DNA from: Rhodospirillaceae bacterium
GTDB lineage: Bacteria; Pseudomonadota; Alphaproteobacteria; Rhodospirillales; JABHCV01
Assembly (NCBI GenBank): GCA_018671895.1
Contig: JABHGV010000027.1
Span: 1-64,000 of the forward strand
Length of the DNA: 64,000 nt
Reading direction: 5' to 3'
The notes beneath the pieces are model-generated. The model saw only the letters and a program-made list of their open reading frames with translations, was not told the origin of the DNA and did no database searches. A program made the position numbers and the translations under genes. Shown here in pieces: positions 8,811 through 17,266 of this stretch; the stretch's first letter is position 1; each line of letters opens with the position of its first letter.

Positions 8811-10688
8811 ATGTCCGAACAATCCGACCCACCCAGCACGCCATCGTCGCCCTTTTATAAATGGGTGTTCATCGCCATTGCCGCGTCCTTTGTGGTGCTG
8901 TTCGGTGTTTCGATGCAGCCGTCGGACCCGCCGCCCGAGGCGACAAAGGAAACCACGCCGCCACCAAAGCCGGTAAAGGCCGCCGAAAAACCGGTGGAAA
9001 AAGCGCCCGAGACCGAGGCCACCGAAGAGGTCGCCCAGGTTGAGGCATCGAAGGCCGCGCCTGTTGTTCCGGGATCGCTGTCGGGGAACTATCTGGCCGG
9101 ACGCCACGCCCAGACTAATCGCCATATGGCCGATGCCGCTCGCTTCCTGGGCAAGGCGATAGAAATGGAACCATCAAAAGGGGTGGTCGACCTGCCGCGT
9201 CGGGTGTTTCTGCTGACGCTGGCCGAAGGCGACGTGAAAAAGGCCATTGCGATGGCCGCCGGTATACTGAAAGACAACGCCAAGGCGACCATTGCCGGGC
9301 TGGTCATTGCCGTCGATGACATTGTTCAGGCGCGGTACCCCGATGCCCTGAAAGCCATCGAGAAATTGCCGAAGGGCGGGCTGAACGTTTATATGGCGCC
9401 GCTGCTGGATGCCTGGACCGGGGTTGCGACGGCAGAGAAAACCGAAGACGCCATCGCCCGGCTGGGGGCCTTGAAAAAAGATGGCACCGAGGCGCTGTAT
9501 CAACTGCACAAGGGCATCATCAACGATATTGCCGGCAATGCCGAGCAGGCCGAGAAGGATTATCAGGCGGCAATCACGGCACAGGGTGGGCCATCGCTGC
9601 GGCTGATCGAATTGTTGGGCAATCTGTATGAACGCTCCGGGCAGTCCGAGCTGGCGCGAGAGCTGTACACGGAACACCAGAAGACCAGCCCGCGGTCGTC
9701 TCATTCCAGACTGGGTCTGAGAAGGGTCGCCGCCGGGACCGTGCCCAAACCGATTGTCGCCAACGCCTTTGACGGTGCGGCCGAGGCCTTCTTTGGCATC
9801 GCCACCTCGCTGAGTCAGCAAAACGCCAAGGAAACGGCGTTGGTCTTTGGCCGCCTGGCGCTTTACCTCAGGCCTGACTTCCCGGTCATGCAGATGCTGC
9901 TTGGCAATATTTTGCAGGACGACGGGCAATATGAAGACGCCAACAAGATGTACGCCGCCGTCAGTTTGAAATCACCGTACAGCTGGGCGTCGCGCCTGAA
10001 CCTGAGTGAAAATCTGGACGATATGGGCCAGGTCAAGGAAGCCGAGGAATATCTGCGCGCCATGGCAGCCGAGGAGCCCGAGCTGGCGACGCCGCTGATC
10101 CGGCTTGGCGACCTGTTGCGCGGGCACGAAGAATTCAAACGCGCCGTCGGCGTCTATAATCAGGCGCTGGAGCGCATCGGCGAGCCCAAGCCCCATCACT
10201 GGTCGCTGCTTTATGCGCTGGGCATCGTGCTGGAACGATCTGATCGATGGGACGAGGCCGAGGCTAAATTCCTGCAGGCGATGGAATTCGAGCCCGACCA
10301 GCCGATGCTGCTGAATTATCTGGGCTACAGCTGGATCGACAAGGGGCTGCATCTGGATCGCGCCACAGAGATGATCAAGAAGGCCGTCAAGCTGCGGCCG
10401 ACGGACGGCTATATCGCCGACAGCCTTGGTTGGGCCTATTACCGGCTTGGAAATTTCGAAGAATCGGCCAAGGAAATGGAACGCGCCGTTTCCCTGCGCC
10501 CTGAAGACCCGGTCATCAACGACCATCTGGGCGATGCCTATTGGCGGGTCGGACGCTTCAACGAAGCCCGCTTCCAGTGGCAGCATGTCCTGACCCTGGA
10601 CCCCGATGACGACGTTGCCGGGCAGGTGCGCGACAAGCTGAAAGACGGCCTGAAGCCTGCTGACACGGCCGACAACAAGGCCGACTGA
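8811..10688 (+). CDS. Membrane-anchored tetratricopeptide repeat protein
   Basis: A 625-residue protein. An N-terminal membrane segment (about residues 20-38) is followed by a Pro/Glu/Lys-rich linker to about residue 85, then helical TPR units across the rest, best seen in the last 200 residues (for example GYSWIDKGLHLDRATEMI and DSLGWAYYRLGNFEESAKEM). The topology suggests a short cytoplasmic end and a periplasmic TPR domain, so it is probably a scaffold for an envelope assembly, though its partner is unknown. It ends six bases before ispE and is probably cotranscribed with it. Confidence 0.82.
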   Translation: MSEQSDPPSTPSSPFYKWVFIAIAASFVVLFGVSMQPSDPPPEATKETTPPPKPVKAAEKPVEKAPETEATEEVAQVEASKAAPVVPGSLSGNYLAGRHAQTNRHMADAARFLGKAIEMEPSKGVVDLPRRVFLLTLAEGDVKKAIAMAAGILKDNAKATIAGLVIAVDDIVQARYPDALKAIEKLPKGGLNVYMAPLLDAWTGVATAEKTEDAIARLGALKKDGTEALYQLHKGIINDIAGNAEQAEKDYQAAITAQGGPSLRLIELLGNLYERSGQSELARELYTEHQKTSPRSSHSRLGLRRVAAGTVPKPIVANAFDGAAEAFFGIATSLSQQNAKETALVFGRLALYLRPDFPVMQMLLGNILQDDGQYEDANKMYAAVSLKSPYSWASRLNLSENLDDMGQVKEAEEYLRAMAAEEPELATPLIRLGDLLRGHEEFKRAVGVYNQALERIGEPKPHHWSLLYALGIVLERSDRWDEAEAKFLQAMEFEPDQPMLLNYLGYSWIDKGLHLDRATEMIKKAVKLRPTDGYIADSLGWAYYRLGNFEESAKEMERAVSLRPEDPVINDHLGDAYWRVGRFNEARFQWQHVLTLDPDDDVAGQVRDKLKDGLKPADTADNKAD

Positions 10689-10694
10689 GCGGCG

Positions 10695-11579
10695 ATGAGC
10701 CCTGCCCTTCAATCATCTGCCGCGCCCGCCAAGATCAATCTGTATCTGCATGTTTGCGCGCGCCGCGACGACGGCTATCACCTGCTCGACAGCCTTGTTG
10801 CTTTCGCCGATGTGCACGACACAATAACGGTCAGCCCGTCTGACGACTTGAGCCTCGCCATTGGTGGAGACTTCGCCCAGGACCTCACGGGCGACGATGA
10901 TAATCTTGTAATCCGTGCCGCCCGGGCGTTGGCCACAGCAGCGGGGATCGAGGCCCGCGCCGCCATCACCTTAACGAAACAACTGCCCGTCGCATCGGGC
11001 ATCGGCGGCGGGTCGGCTGATGCAGCCGCCACATTGAGAGCATTGTCGGGTTTGTGGAATCTTGACCTTGACGACGCAGTGATGGCCGCGCTGGCGCTGG
11101 CGCTGGGGGCCGATGTTCCCGTCTGTCTGGGCGGCCGGACGGCATTCATGTCGGGCATCGGCGAGACCATCGCCCCGGCCCCGGCGCTGCCCGCGGCCTG
11201 GCTGGTACTGGTCAATCCCGGCGTCGCCGTATCGACCCCGGCGGTGTTCAAGATGCTGGATGGAAATTTCACAACCGCCAACGGGCATTTCGATCATGCG
11301 CCAGCCGATGCCCGTGAACTGGCTTCGATTTTGAGCGAGCGCAATAACGACCTTGAGGCCCCAGCCCGACAGATGGGGCCGGTGATCGGCGATGTGCTGG
11401 GGGCACTGACGGCGACCGAGAATGTCCTGCTCGCCCGCATGAGCGGCAGCGGTGCTACCTGTTTCGGGCTCTATGGAAATCCCGGCGATGCCGACCGGGC
11501 CGCCCAATCGATTGCCCAAGATAGACCAGACTGGTGGATCAAGACGGCCTCGCTGCAAACCGATGCGACGGGGGCCTGA
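10695..11579 (+). CDS. ispE: 4-(cytidine 5'-diphospho)-2-C-methyl-D-erythritol kinase
   Basis: A 294-residue GHMP-family kinase for the fourth step of the MEP isoprenoid pathway, phosphorylating CDP-methylerythritol. Visible marks are PAKINLYLHVCARRDDGYH at the N terminus, the ATP-binding loop PVASGIGGGSADAAA near residue 97, and the C-terminal MSGSGATCFGLY loop. It begins six bases after the TPR gene. A tRNA-Gln gene with its own promoter follows. Confidence 0.95.
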   Translation: MSPALQSSAAPAKINLYLHVCARRDDGYHLLDSLVAFADVHDTITVSPSDDLSLAIGGDFAQDLTGDDDNLVIRAARALATAAGIEARAAITLTKQLPVASGIGGGSADAAATLRALSGLWNLDLDDAVMAALALALGADVPVCLGGRTAFMSGIGETIAPAPALPAAWLVLVNPGVAVSTPAVFKMLDGNFTTANGHFDHAPADARELASILSERNNDLEAPARQMGPVIGDVLGALTATENVLLARMSGSGATCFGLYGNPGDADRAAQSIAQDRPDWWIKTASLQTDATGA

Positions 11580-11607
11580 GACATTCCAAAATAGCCCTCC
11601 CCAGCGC

Positions 11608-11636
11608 TTGCCCCGGAACCTGTTTGCCCCTATGTT
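11608..11636 (+). promoter_or_regulatory. Sigma-70-like promoter for tRNA-Gln
   Basis: TTGCCC at 11608-11613, a 17-base spacer, and TATGTT at 11631-11636. This would start transcription about ten bases before the mature tRNA, as expected for a stable RNA gene. Confidence 0.6.
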
Positions 11637-11652
11637 CGCGCCAGAAATTTGA

Positions 11653-11727
11653 TGGGACGTCGCCAAGTGGTAAGGCAGCGGCTTTTGATGCCGCCATTCG
11701 CAGGTTCGATCCCTGCCGTCCCAACCA
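11653..11727 (+). tRNA. tRNA-Gln (anticodon TTG)
   Basis: Cloverleaf with acceptor arms TGGGACG (11653-11659) and CGTCCCA (11717-11723), a 7-base anticodon loop TTTTGAT giving anticodon TTG, a T-loop GTTCGATC, discriminator A and an encoded CCA at 11725-11727. It is followed at once by a terminator and then by a degraded region. Confidence 0.95.
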
Positions 11728-11735
11728 GCAAGAAA

Positions 11736-11759
11736 GGCTCCCTAAAGGGGGCCTTTTTT
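11736..11759 (+). terminator. Rho-independent terminator after tRNA-Gln
   Basis: Stem GGCTCCC / GGGGGCC (one G-U pair) around loop TAAA, followed by six T at 11754-11759. Confidence 0.85.
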
Positions 11760-11946
11760 GTTGTCAGTTCCATTTAAGAATGAGAATTCACAGCTTAATG
11801 TTAGAATTCCATAGCTGAAGTCAGGGCGCCGAACATCCGTTTAACGTACAAGAGCAGACGTTTTCCTGGCAGGTGGCCAATGTCCATTATTAGCCAGAAG
11901 CGGACTTTCGTCGGTCTAAGATAAAGCGGTCTCTCTTTGAGTTCTC
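11760..11946. other. Gene-free stretch after tRNA-Gln
   Basis: No supported gene is seen. The stretch is more AT-rich than its surroundings near the tRNA and leads into two gene remnants, so it is probably part of a decayed insertion. Confidence 0.4.
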
Positions 11947-12138
11947 TCAGGCTGGTTTATGAAGTTCGATGACGTTCCCATCTGGGTCTCGAACAAAGAA
12001 GAAAACCGTTCCGTCCGGCAATTCTACGGTCTCGGTGATTGTGATCGCATGAGCGGCTAGTTGCTGCTGAACTGCTTCAATGTCATCAATTTCAAGGGCA
12101 ATATGCGTAAAGTTAACGCTGACATCGAGTGTCGATCC
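11947..12138 (-). pseudogene. VOC/glyoxalase-family protein, C-terminal remnant
   Basis: Reading the minus strand gives about 60 residues that match the second half of a vicinal-oxygen-chelate domain: FTHIALEIDDIEAV, then LPDGTVFFFVRDPDGNVIEL and a stop at 11947-11949. The metal-binding His and Glu positions (THIAL, VIELH) are kept. No start codon or N-terminal beta-alpha-beta unit precedes it; the frame closes at a stop near 12147. The homology ends just where the histidine-kinase remnant on the other strand begins, marking a rearrangement point near 12135. Confidence 0.72.
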
Positions 12139-12508
12139 CGCAACACCAATGATTTATGCCGACAAAAGGCGGGTGAAGCAGGTTTTTCTCAATTTGCTCA
12201 GCAATGCGGTCAAGTTTACGCCAGAGGGAGGGGAAGTTGCCGTCATATCCGCATTGAACGACGACGGATCTCTGTCCATTTCCATTGCAGACACCGGTAT
12301 CGGCATGGATCAAGAAGAAATCAAAAAAGCATTAGCCGTGTTCGGGCAGGTCGACAGTGGCCTTAACCGCAAACACGAAGGAACCGGTTTGGGGTTGCAT
12401 CTGACCATGGGTTTGATGGAACTGCATGGCGGTACAATGGTGGTGACAAGTGAGAAGGGCAAAGGCACCGAGATAACGGTCACTTTTCCCAAAGATCGCG
12501 TTCGATAG
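12134..12508 (+). pseudogene. Histidine kinase, C-terminal ATPase remnant
   Basis: About 124 residues of a HATPase_c domain: the N box (VFLNLLSNAVKFTPEGG), the G1 box (ADTGIGM), an F-box-like region and the G2 box (EGTGLGLHL), then GTEITVTFP near the C terminus. The sensor, membrane and His-phosphorylation parts are absent. An ATG at 12080 opens this frame, but the first 18 codons resemble no kinase and overlap the antisense VOC remnant, so this is best read as a 3' fragment left by recombination rather than a functional gene. Confidence 0.78.
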
Positions 12509-12555
12509 AATGTCGCTTAAGGATTAAAGGCGTCCCTCAACAGCCATTTTTCATT

Positions 12556-12957
12556 TCATGCCGAGAGTTCGACGCTCACTTGCGGTGGTTCCGCATGGGG
12601 CTGATACAGGCTGACGACATGGCGTGCCGGGATATCAAGATGATGCGCGCCGGCATCGTTTGAATGTGCCTGCATACTGATGGCGCCTGCGATATCGGGC
12701 AATGCCTGCGTATGAACGGGACTTGCCGCTTGCGGCGCGGGCGGATGCCAGATTGCGGCGACAGGATGGGTCTGTGTCCGGGGACCATGTCTTTTTTCAT
12801 AGACCGGCGGTTGACGGGTTTTCGGACGCATTGCGTCCGGTTCGTCGACCTCGCGCTTCGGTGGCGTGATGACCTCTGTCGGCGGCACCGCCATCAGCGA
12901 GGCACCGTACAGAGCCAGATTGCGCTGGTAATCAACAGGGGCTGCATTCAACAACAT
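12556..12957 (-). CDS. Hypothetical proline-rich protein
   Basis: A 133-residue protein of unknown function. It is rich in Pro, Ala and His, with no signal peptide or membrane segment and little predicted order after residue 35. ATG at 12957 is preceded by a strong GGAGG (12965-12969), which argues that it is translated. It is convergent with the kinase remnant and divergent from the EAL-like gene at 13092, with a 134-base shared upstream region. No family was recognised. Confidence 0.6.
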   Translation of the reverse strand: MLLNAAPVDYQRNLALYGASLMAVPPTEVITPPKREVDEPDAMRPKTRQPPVYEKRHGPRTQTHPVAAIWHPPAPQAASPVHTQALPDIAGAISMQAHSNDAGAHHLDIPARHVVSLYQPHAEPPQVSVELSA

Positions 12958-13091
12958 GACATGCCTCCAAGGCCTGTCCTGAGGCTTGATTATAGCAGAT
13001 TTCGCTGCATATATCCCGACATTTAGCTTTTACAACTGGTTTTCAGTCGATATAGATTATCATCAGAAGAAACCTGGAACTCTTTTAATCA

Positions 13092-13775
13092 ATGAACCTC
13101 GTCTATCGTCCCGTCAATCTGATCACCCACGATGCAACCGGATTCTTTCGTTGTTTGCCGACAACCGACAAGCCCGACGGCACCACCGTCGCCAGCAAAT
13201 CCCTGTTGAGCCATGACAAGGACAACATCAGCACGGCGGAAAAGAATGCGGCGCTGTTGAATCAGGCATTCAAGGATCTGGCGGATGCTTTCATTATCGG
13301 CGGACGCCCCCGGCTGATCGTGCCGCTGAATTCCTATGCCCTTGGCACCGGCGATGCAGCAACCATTATCGTTCAGGCATTCAAGGAATTGTCCGAAGAA
13401 TTGCGCCCGGCGGTGATCATTGAATTGTTCGACTTTCCGGTCACCCTGACGGCCGACATTCTGGGCGATATCACCATTCCGGTCCTGCCGTTTTTCGACA
13501 AGTACATGGCGACGCCAAATCCAGACAACAACGACTTCACCGAATTTTCCAACCTGAATTTCTTCGGTGTCAGCCTTGATCTGGACGCCAGCGGCGCGAC
13601 GGGTGAAGACGCCATCGCCGATTTAACGAAATTCTGGGCCGAGGCAACGAAGCGCCGATTGAAGGTCATTGTCCAGGGCGTTCAGGATCAGGACGTCGCC
13701 GACAAGGCACAGCAGTATGAATGTTTTGCCATGGATGGCTCGTTGGTCGGCGAGGACCGCCCCACCTTAAGCTAA
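13092..13775 (+). CDS. Hypothetical protein with an EAL-like but degenerate fold
   Basis: A 227-residue soluble protein. The spacing of strands resembles the second half of an EAL (cyclic-di-GMP phosphodiesterase) barrel: PAVIIELFDFP resembles the strand with a catalytic Glu, FGVSLDLDASG the DDFG-like strand, and LKVIVQGVQDQDVADKA followed by YECFAMDGSLVG the EGVE...QGY end. The EAL motif itself and most metal ligands are not present. It may bind rather than cleave, or the resemblance may be structural only. ATG at 13092 is used. A hairpin repeat follows the stop. Confidence 0.6.
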   Translation: MNLVYRPVNLITHDATGFFRCLPTTDKPDGTTVASKSLLSHDKDNISTAEKNAALLNQAFKDLADAFIIGGRPRLIVPLNSYALGTGDAATIIVQAFKELSEELRPAVIIELFDFPVTLTADILGDITIPVLPFFDKYMATPNPDNNDFTEFSNLNFFGVSLDLDASGATGEDAIADLTKFWAEATKRRLKVIVQGVQDQDVADKAQQYECFAMDGSLVGEDRPTLS

Positions 13776-13786
13776 ACTCGCCAATC

Positions 13787-13896
13787 AAAACTTGACTTCC
13801 AGAGGCCGCGCCACGCGAAGCGTGCGTGAAGGCTGAAAGACCGCGCCACGCGAAGCGTGCGTGAAGGCTGAAAGACCGCGCCACGCGAAGCGTGCG
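13787..13896. repeat. Dispersed repeat copy A plus three tandem 35-base hairpin units
   Basis: Bases 13787-13815 match the dispersed element also found at 29972 (29 of about 31 positions). From 13806 a 35-base unit recurs at 13841 and 13876 (the last one partial); each contains the hairpin CACGC-GAA-GCGTG. It lies between two convergent genes. Confidence 0.85.
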
Positions 13897-15129
13897 CTAT
13901 AAAAGCCCTTTCCGACGCATTTTTTCCAGTTCATCGGCATCCATATCGAGCAGTTCGGAGAGCACTTCGTCGGTGTGCTGACCCAACGTCGGCGGCGGCC
14001 TGCGATAGCTGACCGGGGTTTCCGACATGCCGATGGGACTGGCGATTAAATCGACGGACCCGGCCAGATCATGGGGCATATTGATTTTCATGCCGCGATG
14101 GACGACTTGCGGGTCTTCGAACACCTGGGCAATGGTGTTAACCGGCCCCACCGGCACCCCCAGTTCCGCCAGACCATCGAGCCAATGACGGCTGGCCTTG
14201 GTTTTCAGGACCGGAACCAATAGAGCAATCAAAGCCTCGCGATTGATAATGCGCTGGGCGTTGGTGTTGAAGCGGTCATCGTCGGCCAGGTCGGAGACCC
14301 CGGCAAAGTCACAGAACCGCTGGAACTGGGCATCGTTGCCGACGGCCAGAATAAAATGCCCGTCGGCAGTTTCGAACAACTGATACGGCACGATATTGGA
14401 ATGCGCATTGCCGCGTCGGTGCGGCACCTCGCCCGAGGTCAGATAATTCAGCCCCTCGTTGACCAGCCATGATACTTGAGAATCGAGCAGCGCCAGATCG
14501 ATGGATTGTCCCTTGCCGCCCAAGTCGCGATGACGGACGGCGGCCAGGATCGAGATGCACGCATACATGCCGCACATGACGTCGGCAACACCGACACCGA
14601 TTTTCATCGGTGCGCCGTCAGGCTCGCCGGTAATGCTCATCACACCGCCCATGGCTTGCGCCAGATAATCGTACCCGGCCTGTGGCGCATATGGGCCGGT
14701 CTGCCCGAAGCCGGTGATTGAGCAATAGATCAGGCCGGGGAATTCGTCTTTTAACTGGTCATAGGACAGGCCGTATTTGGCCAGCCCCCCGACCTTGAAG
14801 TTCTCGACCAGAATGTCGCATTTCCCGAGCAGCCGACGGACAAGGGCCTGACCGTCGGGGTGCGCGATATCGATGGCGACCGAGCGCTTGTTGCGATTGG
14901 CGGCCAGATAATAGGCACTTTCCGTAGTATCTGCGCCTTGCGCGTCTGTGGCATAGGGCGGCCCCCACTTGCGGGTATCGTCGCCAGCACCGGGGCGTTC
15001 GACCTTGATCACATCGGCACCTAAGTCGCCGAGCACCTGCGTCGCCGTCGGCCCGGCCAGAATACGGGTCAGATCAAGGATGCGCAGGCCGTGTAACGGG
15101 CCGGTGTTTTGCGGTTTATCGTCGGACAT
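13897..15129 (-). CDS. CaiB/BaiF-type (family III) CoA-transferase
   Basis: A 410-residue enzyme that moves CoA between acyl groups. The start GLRILDLTRILAGPTATQ, the CoA-contacting RNKRSVAIDI, and the catalytic Asp in LALLDSQVSW (about residue 178) are typical of the family. The substrate cannot be told: the family includes formyl-, carnitine-, succinyl- and itaconyl/mesaconyl-CoA transferases. The last gene in this leftward run, it starts 47 bases after the DoxX gene ends, so it may be read through from the bufferin-type operon, but a functional link is not indicated. Confidence 0.9.
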   Translation of the reverse strand: MSDDKPQNTGPLHGLRILDLTRILAGPTATQVLGDLGADVIKVERPGAGDDTRKWGPPYATDAQGADTTESAYYLAANRNKRSVAIDIAHPDGQALVRRLLGKCDILVENFKVGGLAKYGLSYDQLKDEFPGLIYCSITGFGQTGPYAPQAGYDYLAQAMGGVMSITGEPDGAPMKIGVGVADVMCGMYACISILAAVRHRDLGGKGQSIDLALLDSQVSWLVNEGLNYLTSGEVPHRRGNAHSNIVPYQLFETADGHFILAVGNDAQFQRFCDFAGVSDLADDDRFNTNAQRIINREALIALLVPVLKTKASRHWLDGLAELGVPVGPVNTIAQVFEDPQVVHRGMKINMPHDLAGSVDLIASPIGMSETPVSYRRPPPTLGQHTDEVLSELLDMDADELEKMRRKGLL

Positions 15130-15176
15130 GGGGTCACGCTATATTGCCGAGGAGCAGCCGACAACACGATAAACGA

Positions 15177-15608
15177 TCAGCAGCGATTTCGGATCAGCTG
15201 GTCCAGCGACGCCTTGCCCGGGCCGTAGCTTAGAATCAGCAGCAGGGCGCTGGTCCACAACAGGTGGTCGGGCCAGCTCATGGGATAGACGAACAACTGA
15301 ATCACCGCCGTCATACCCAGCAGGCCGAGGGCACCAAGACGCGCACCGAGGCCGATGACCAGCATGATCGGGAAAACATGTTCACCGATGGTCGCCAGCA
15401 GGGCGGCGACTTCCGGGTCCAGCAGCGGCACCTTGTATTCTTCTTCAAACAGGAATTTGGTGTTGTCGGTAATGGTAAAGCCATCGACCTTGGTGCGGGC
15501 CGAGCGCCAGAACACACCGGCGACACCGAAGCGCGCAACCAGGGCGATCAGCCACATGGGCACGCTTTCCAGCCGCCCTATAACGTCGGCAATTGCTTTG
15601 TGGGTCAT
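15177..15608 (-). CDS. DoxX family membrane protein of the bufferin-type operon
   Basis: A 143-residue inner-membrane protein with about four hydrophobic helices and the DoxX features (LIALVARFGVAGVFWRSARTK near the start, LxPxxLLLGLGARLGA-like third helix, and YGPGKASLD at the C terminus). It is the fourth gene of the operon, five bases after the DUF2063 gene. DoxX proteins often accompany bufferin and related MNIO operons; the role is unclear, perhaps respiratory or redox. Assignment to the family is good; function is inferred from position. Confidence 0.85.
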   Translation of the reverse strand: MTHKAIADVIGRLESVPMWLIALVARFGVAGVFWRSARTKVDGFTITDNTKFLFEEEYKVPLLDPEVAALLATIGEHVFPIMLVIGLGARLGALGLLGMTAVIQLFVYPMSWPDHLLWTSALLLILSYGPGKASLDQLIRNRC

Positions 15609-15613
15609 TATTT

Positions 15614-16396
15614 TTAGTCTCCTTGGAAATAGCTGGTGAAAGTACCGCCGCCGATCAGATCGGCGATGGCGCTTTCAAAATCAAAATTTTCATCGACGGC
15701 AACGGCCCCGGCGTGCGCCTGGGTCAGATCACCACCGCTGATCAAAACAGACAGCAGGGCATGGACGCCGGGCTTGAGGATACGGACCTCGACATCCAGT
15801 GCGGGGCGGATGACCAACAGCGTGCAGCCACCGGCATCCAGATTGATGGTTTCGGGGTCGCCATCGCATGACTGATTGGCCTGCCAGATGGCGGCCGTTG
15901 GATAGTCCGATATCAACAGCCGGGCCGACGGATGCGGCGTCAGCTTCAAACGCCCAAGGCTTTCCACCGCAAGGCGTTGTAAATCATCCGCCGCCAGCGG
16001 TTTAGCATCGCCCGCATGGAAGGCTTCGTGCCACGCCCATTCCAGCCGCGCCACATCACCCAGATAGGGCAGACTTGCCGCCGGAGCAAAGCCGTCGAGG
16101 AAATCGCCGAAGCCGCCACCATAGAACAACAGGCTTGCGTGACGGGGTGGGCATCGCTGAATAAATTCGCGCGCAGTGGCGGCAAAGAATTCCTCGCCGA
16201 CCAGTCTGGCGACCACCGGAAACACGGCCGTGAGCGAGTCCGTTAATGTCAGAAACGTATTGTTGCGATGGATGGAAACTTTCTCTGCCGCTGTCAGGCC
16301 GCCGGTCGCAATCGCCGACTCGATTGTCGCGTTCGTTTGCCCGTCACCGAAGACGGCTTGCTTGAACGCCGTTTGCAATTCAGGCAACGCTGACAT
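15614..16396 (-). CDS. bufC: DUF2063 (BufC/HvfC) partner protein
   Basis: A 260-residue protein. The N-terminal DUF2063 domain (about residues 5-95) shows IHRNNTFLTLTDSLTAVFP and VARLVGEEFF; the C-terminal half is the variable HvfC-type domain. Such proteins partner DUF692 enzymes and are thought to bind the precursor and deliver it. The gene overlaps the DUF692 gene by 17 bases and is followed five bases later by doxX. The gene name follows the bufferin literature and operon order. Confidence 0.88.
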   Translation of the reverse strand: MSALPELQTAFKQAVFGDGQTNATIESAIATGGLTAAEKVSIHRNNTFLTLTDSLTAVFPVVARLVGEEFFAATAREFIQRCPPRHASLLFYGGGFGDFLDGFAPAASLPYLGDVARLEWAWHEAFHAGDAKPLAADDLQRLAVESLGRLKLTPHPSARLLISDYPTAAIWQANQSCDGDPETINLDAGGCTLLVIRPALDVEVRILKPGVHALLSVLISGGDLTQAHAGAVAVDENFDFESAIADLIGGGTFTSYFQGD

Positions 16397-17255
16397 GGTC
16401 GACCCCGCTTTGCATGAAGGTATTGGCCTTCGCCGCTTCGCTGAGCAACACCGACAGTTCCGGAATATCGGTGTCCCATTCGATCAGGCTGGGCACCGGG
16501 CCGGTACGGGAAAGTGCGCGGGAATACAGGGCCCAGACCGCATCGGTGACGACGGAACCATGATCGTCGATATGAATGTCGCGGCCTTCGTGGCGGGTGA
16601 TGCTGTGACCGGCCAGATGAATCTCGCCAACCGCATCGGGGTTGATGGCATCGATATAATCTTCCGGCCGGAAATCAAGATTGCGACTGGAAACAAAGAC
16701 GTTATTGACGTCCAGAAGCAGCCCGCAGCCGCTGCGCCTGGCCAGTTCGTTGAGGAAATCCGCCTCCGATATTTCGTTTATGTCATATGCCAGATAACTG
16801 GACGGGTTTTCAACCAGCACCTTGCGCCCGACGGCGTCCTGAAATGCAGCCACACGGTCAGTGACCAGATCCAGTGTCGCTTTCGTCAACGGTAATTCCA
16901 GAAGATCGTTCAGGAACACCCCGTCGGCCATGCACCACGACAGGTGTTCTGATACCAGCGCCGGGCGATAACGATCAACCACATCGCGAACGGCCCGAAG
17001 GTGTTCTTTGTTGAGCGGCGCAGATGAGCCGAGGGACAGGCCGACCCCGTGCATGGACAGGGGATAATGTTCGGCGATGGCTTCCAGATAATGATGAGTT
17101 GGGCCGCCGTCACCCATATAGTTTTCCGTATGCACCTCAAAAAAACCGAGGTCCGGGCGGGTGTCGATGATTTCTTTAAAGTGGACGGCCTTTAGCCCGA
17201 CCCCGACGGATGCCGGAGGCGGGCTAATGCTTGTTGGGCTATTGCTTGCCAACAT
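16380..17255 (-). CDS. bufB: MNIO (DUF692) family peptide-modifying enzyme
   Basis: A 291-residue TIM-barrel enzyme of the multinuclear non-heme iron oxidase family. Candidate metal ligands lie in EVHTENYMGDGG, MHGVGLSLG, VSEHLSW, VENPSSYL, LLLDVNNVFVS, EIHLAGH and the later DIHIDDHG and IEWDTD segments, all in the usual order. MNIOs modify cysteines of peptides; in bufferin systems they turn core Cys residues into sulfur-containing heterocycles that bind copper. ATG at 17255 is used; a TTG one codon earlier is possible. It starts 11 bases after the precursor gene ends. Confidence 0.92.
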   Translation of the reverse strand: MLASNSPTSISPPPASVGVGLKAVHFKEIIDTRPDLGFFEVHTENYMGDGGPTHHYLEAIAEHYPLSMHGVGLSLGSSAPLNKEHLRAVRDVVDRYRPALVSEHLSWCMADGVFLNDLLELPLTKATLDLVTDRVAAFQDAVGRKVLVENPSSYLAYDINEISEADFLNELARRSGCGLLLDVNNVFVSSRNLDFRPEDYIDAINPDAVGEIHLAGHSITRHEGRDIHIDDHGSVVTDAVWALYSRALSRTGPVPSLIEWDTDIPELSVLLSEAAKANTFMQSGVDHVSVA

Positions 17256-17266
17256 CAAGGGGGGAG

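Noticed and set aside
9174-9929. Long minus-strand frame opposite the TPR gene
   Set aside because: A mirror frame of a GC-rich gene; the plus strand shows a signal anchor and TPR pattern.
12080-12508. Complete small kinase-like gene starting at ATG 12080
   Set aside because: The first 18 codons are unlike any kinase and overlap the antisense VOC remnant; the sensor and His-phosphorylation parts are missing.
13806-13896. Possible CRISPR array
   Set aside because: The 35-base units are contiguous with no unique spacers, only three copies, and no cas genes lie nearby.
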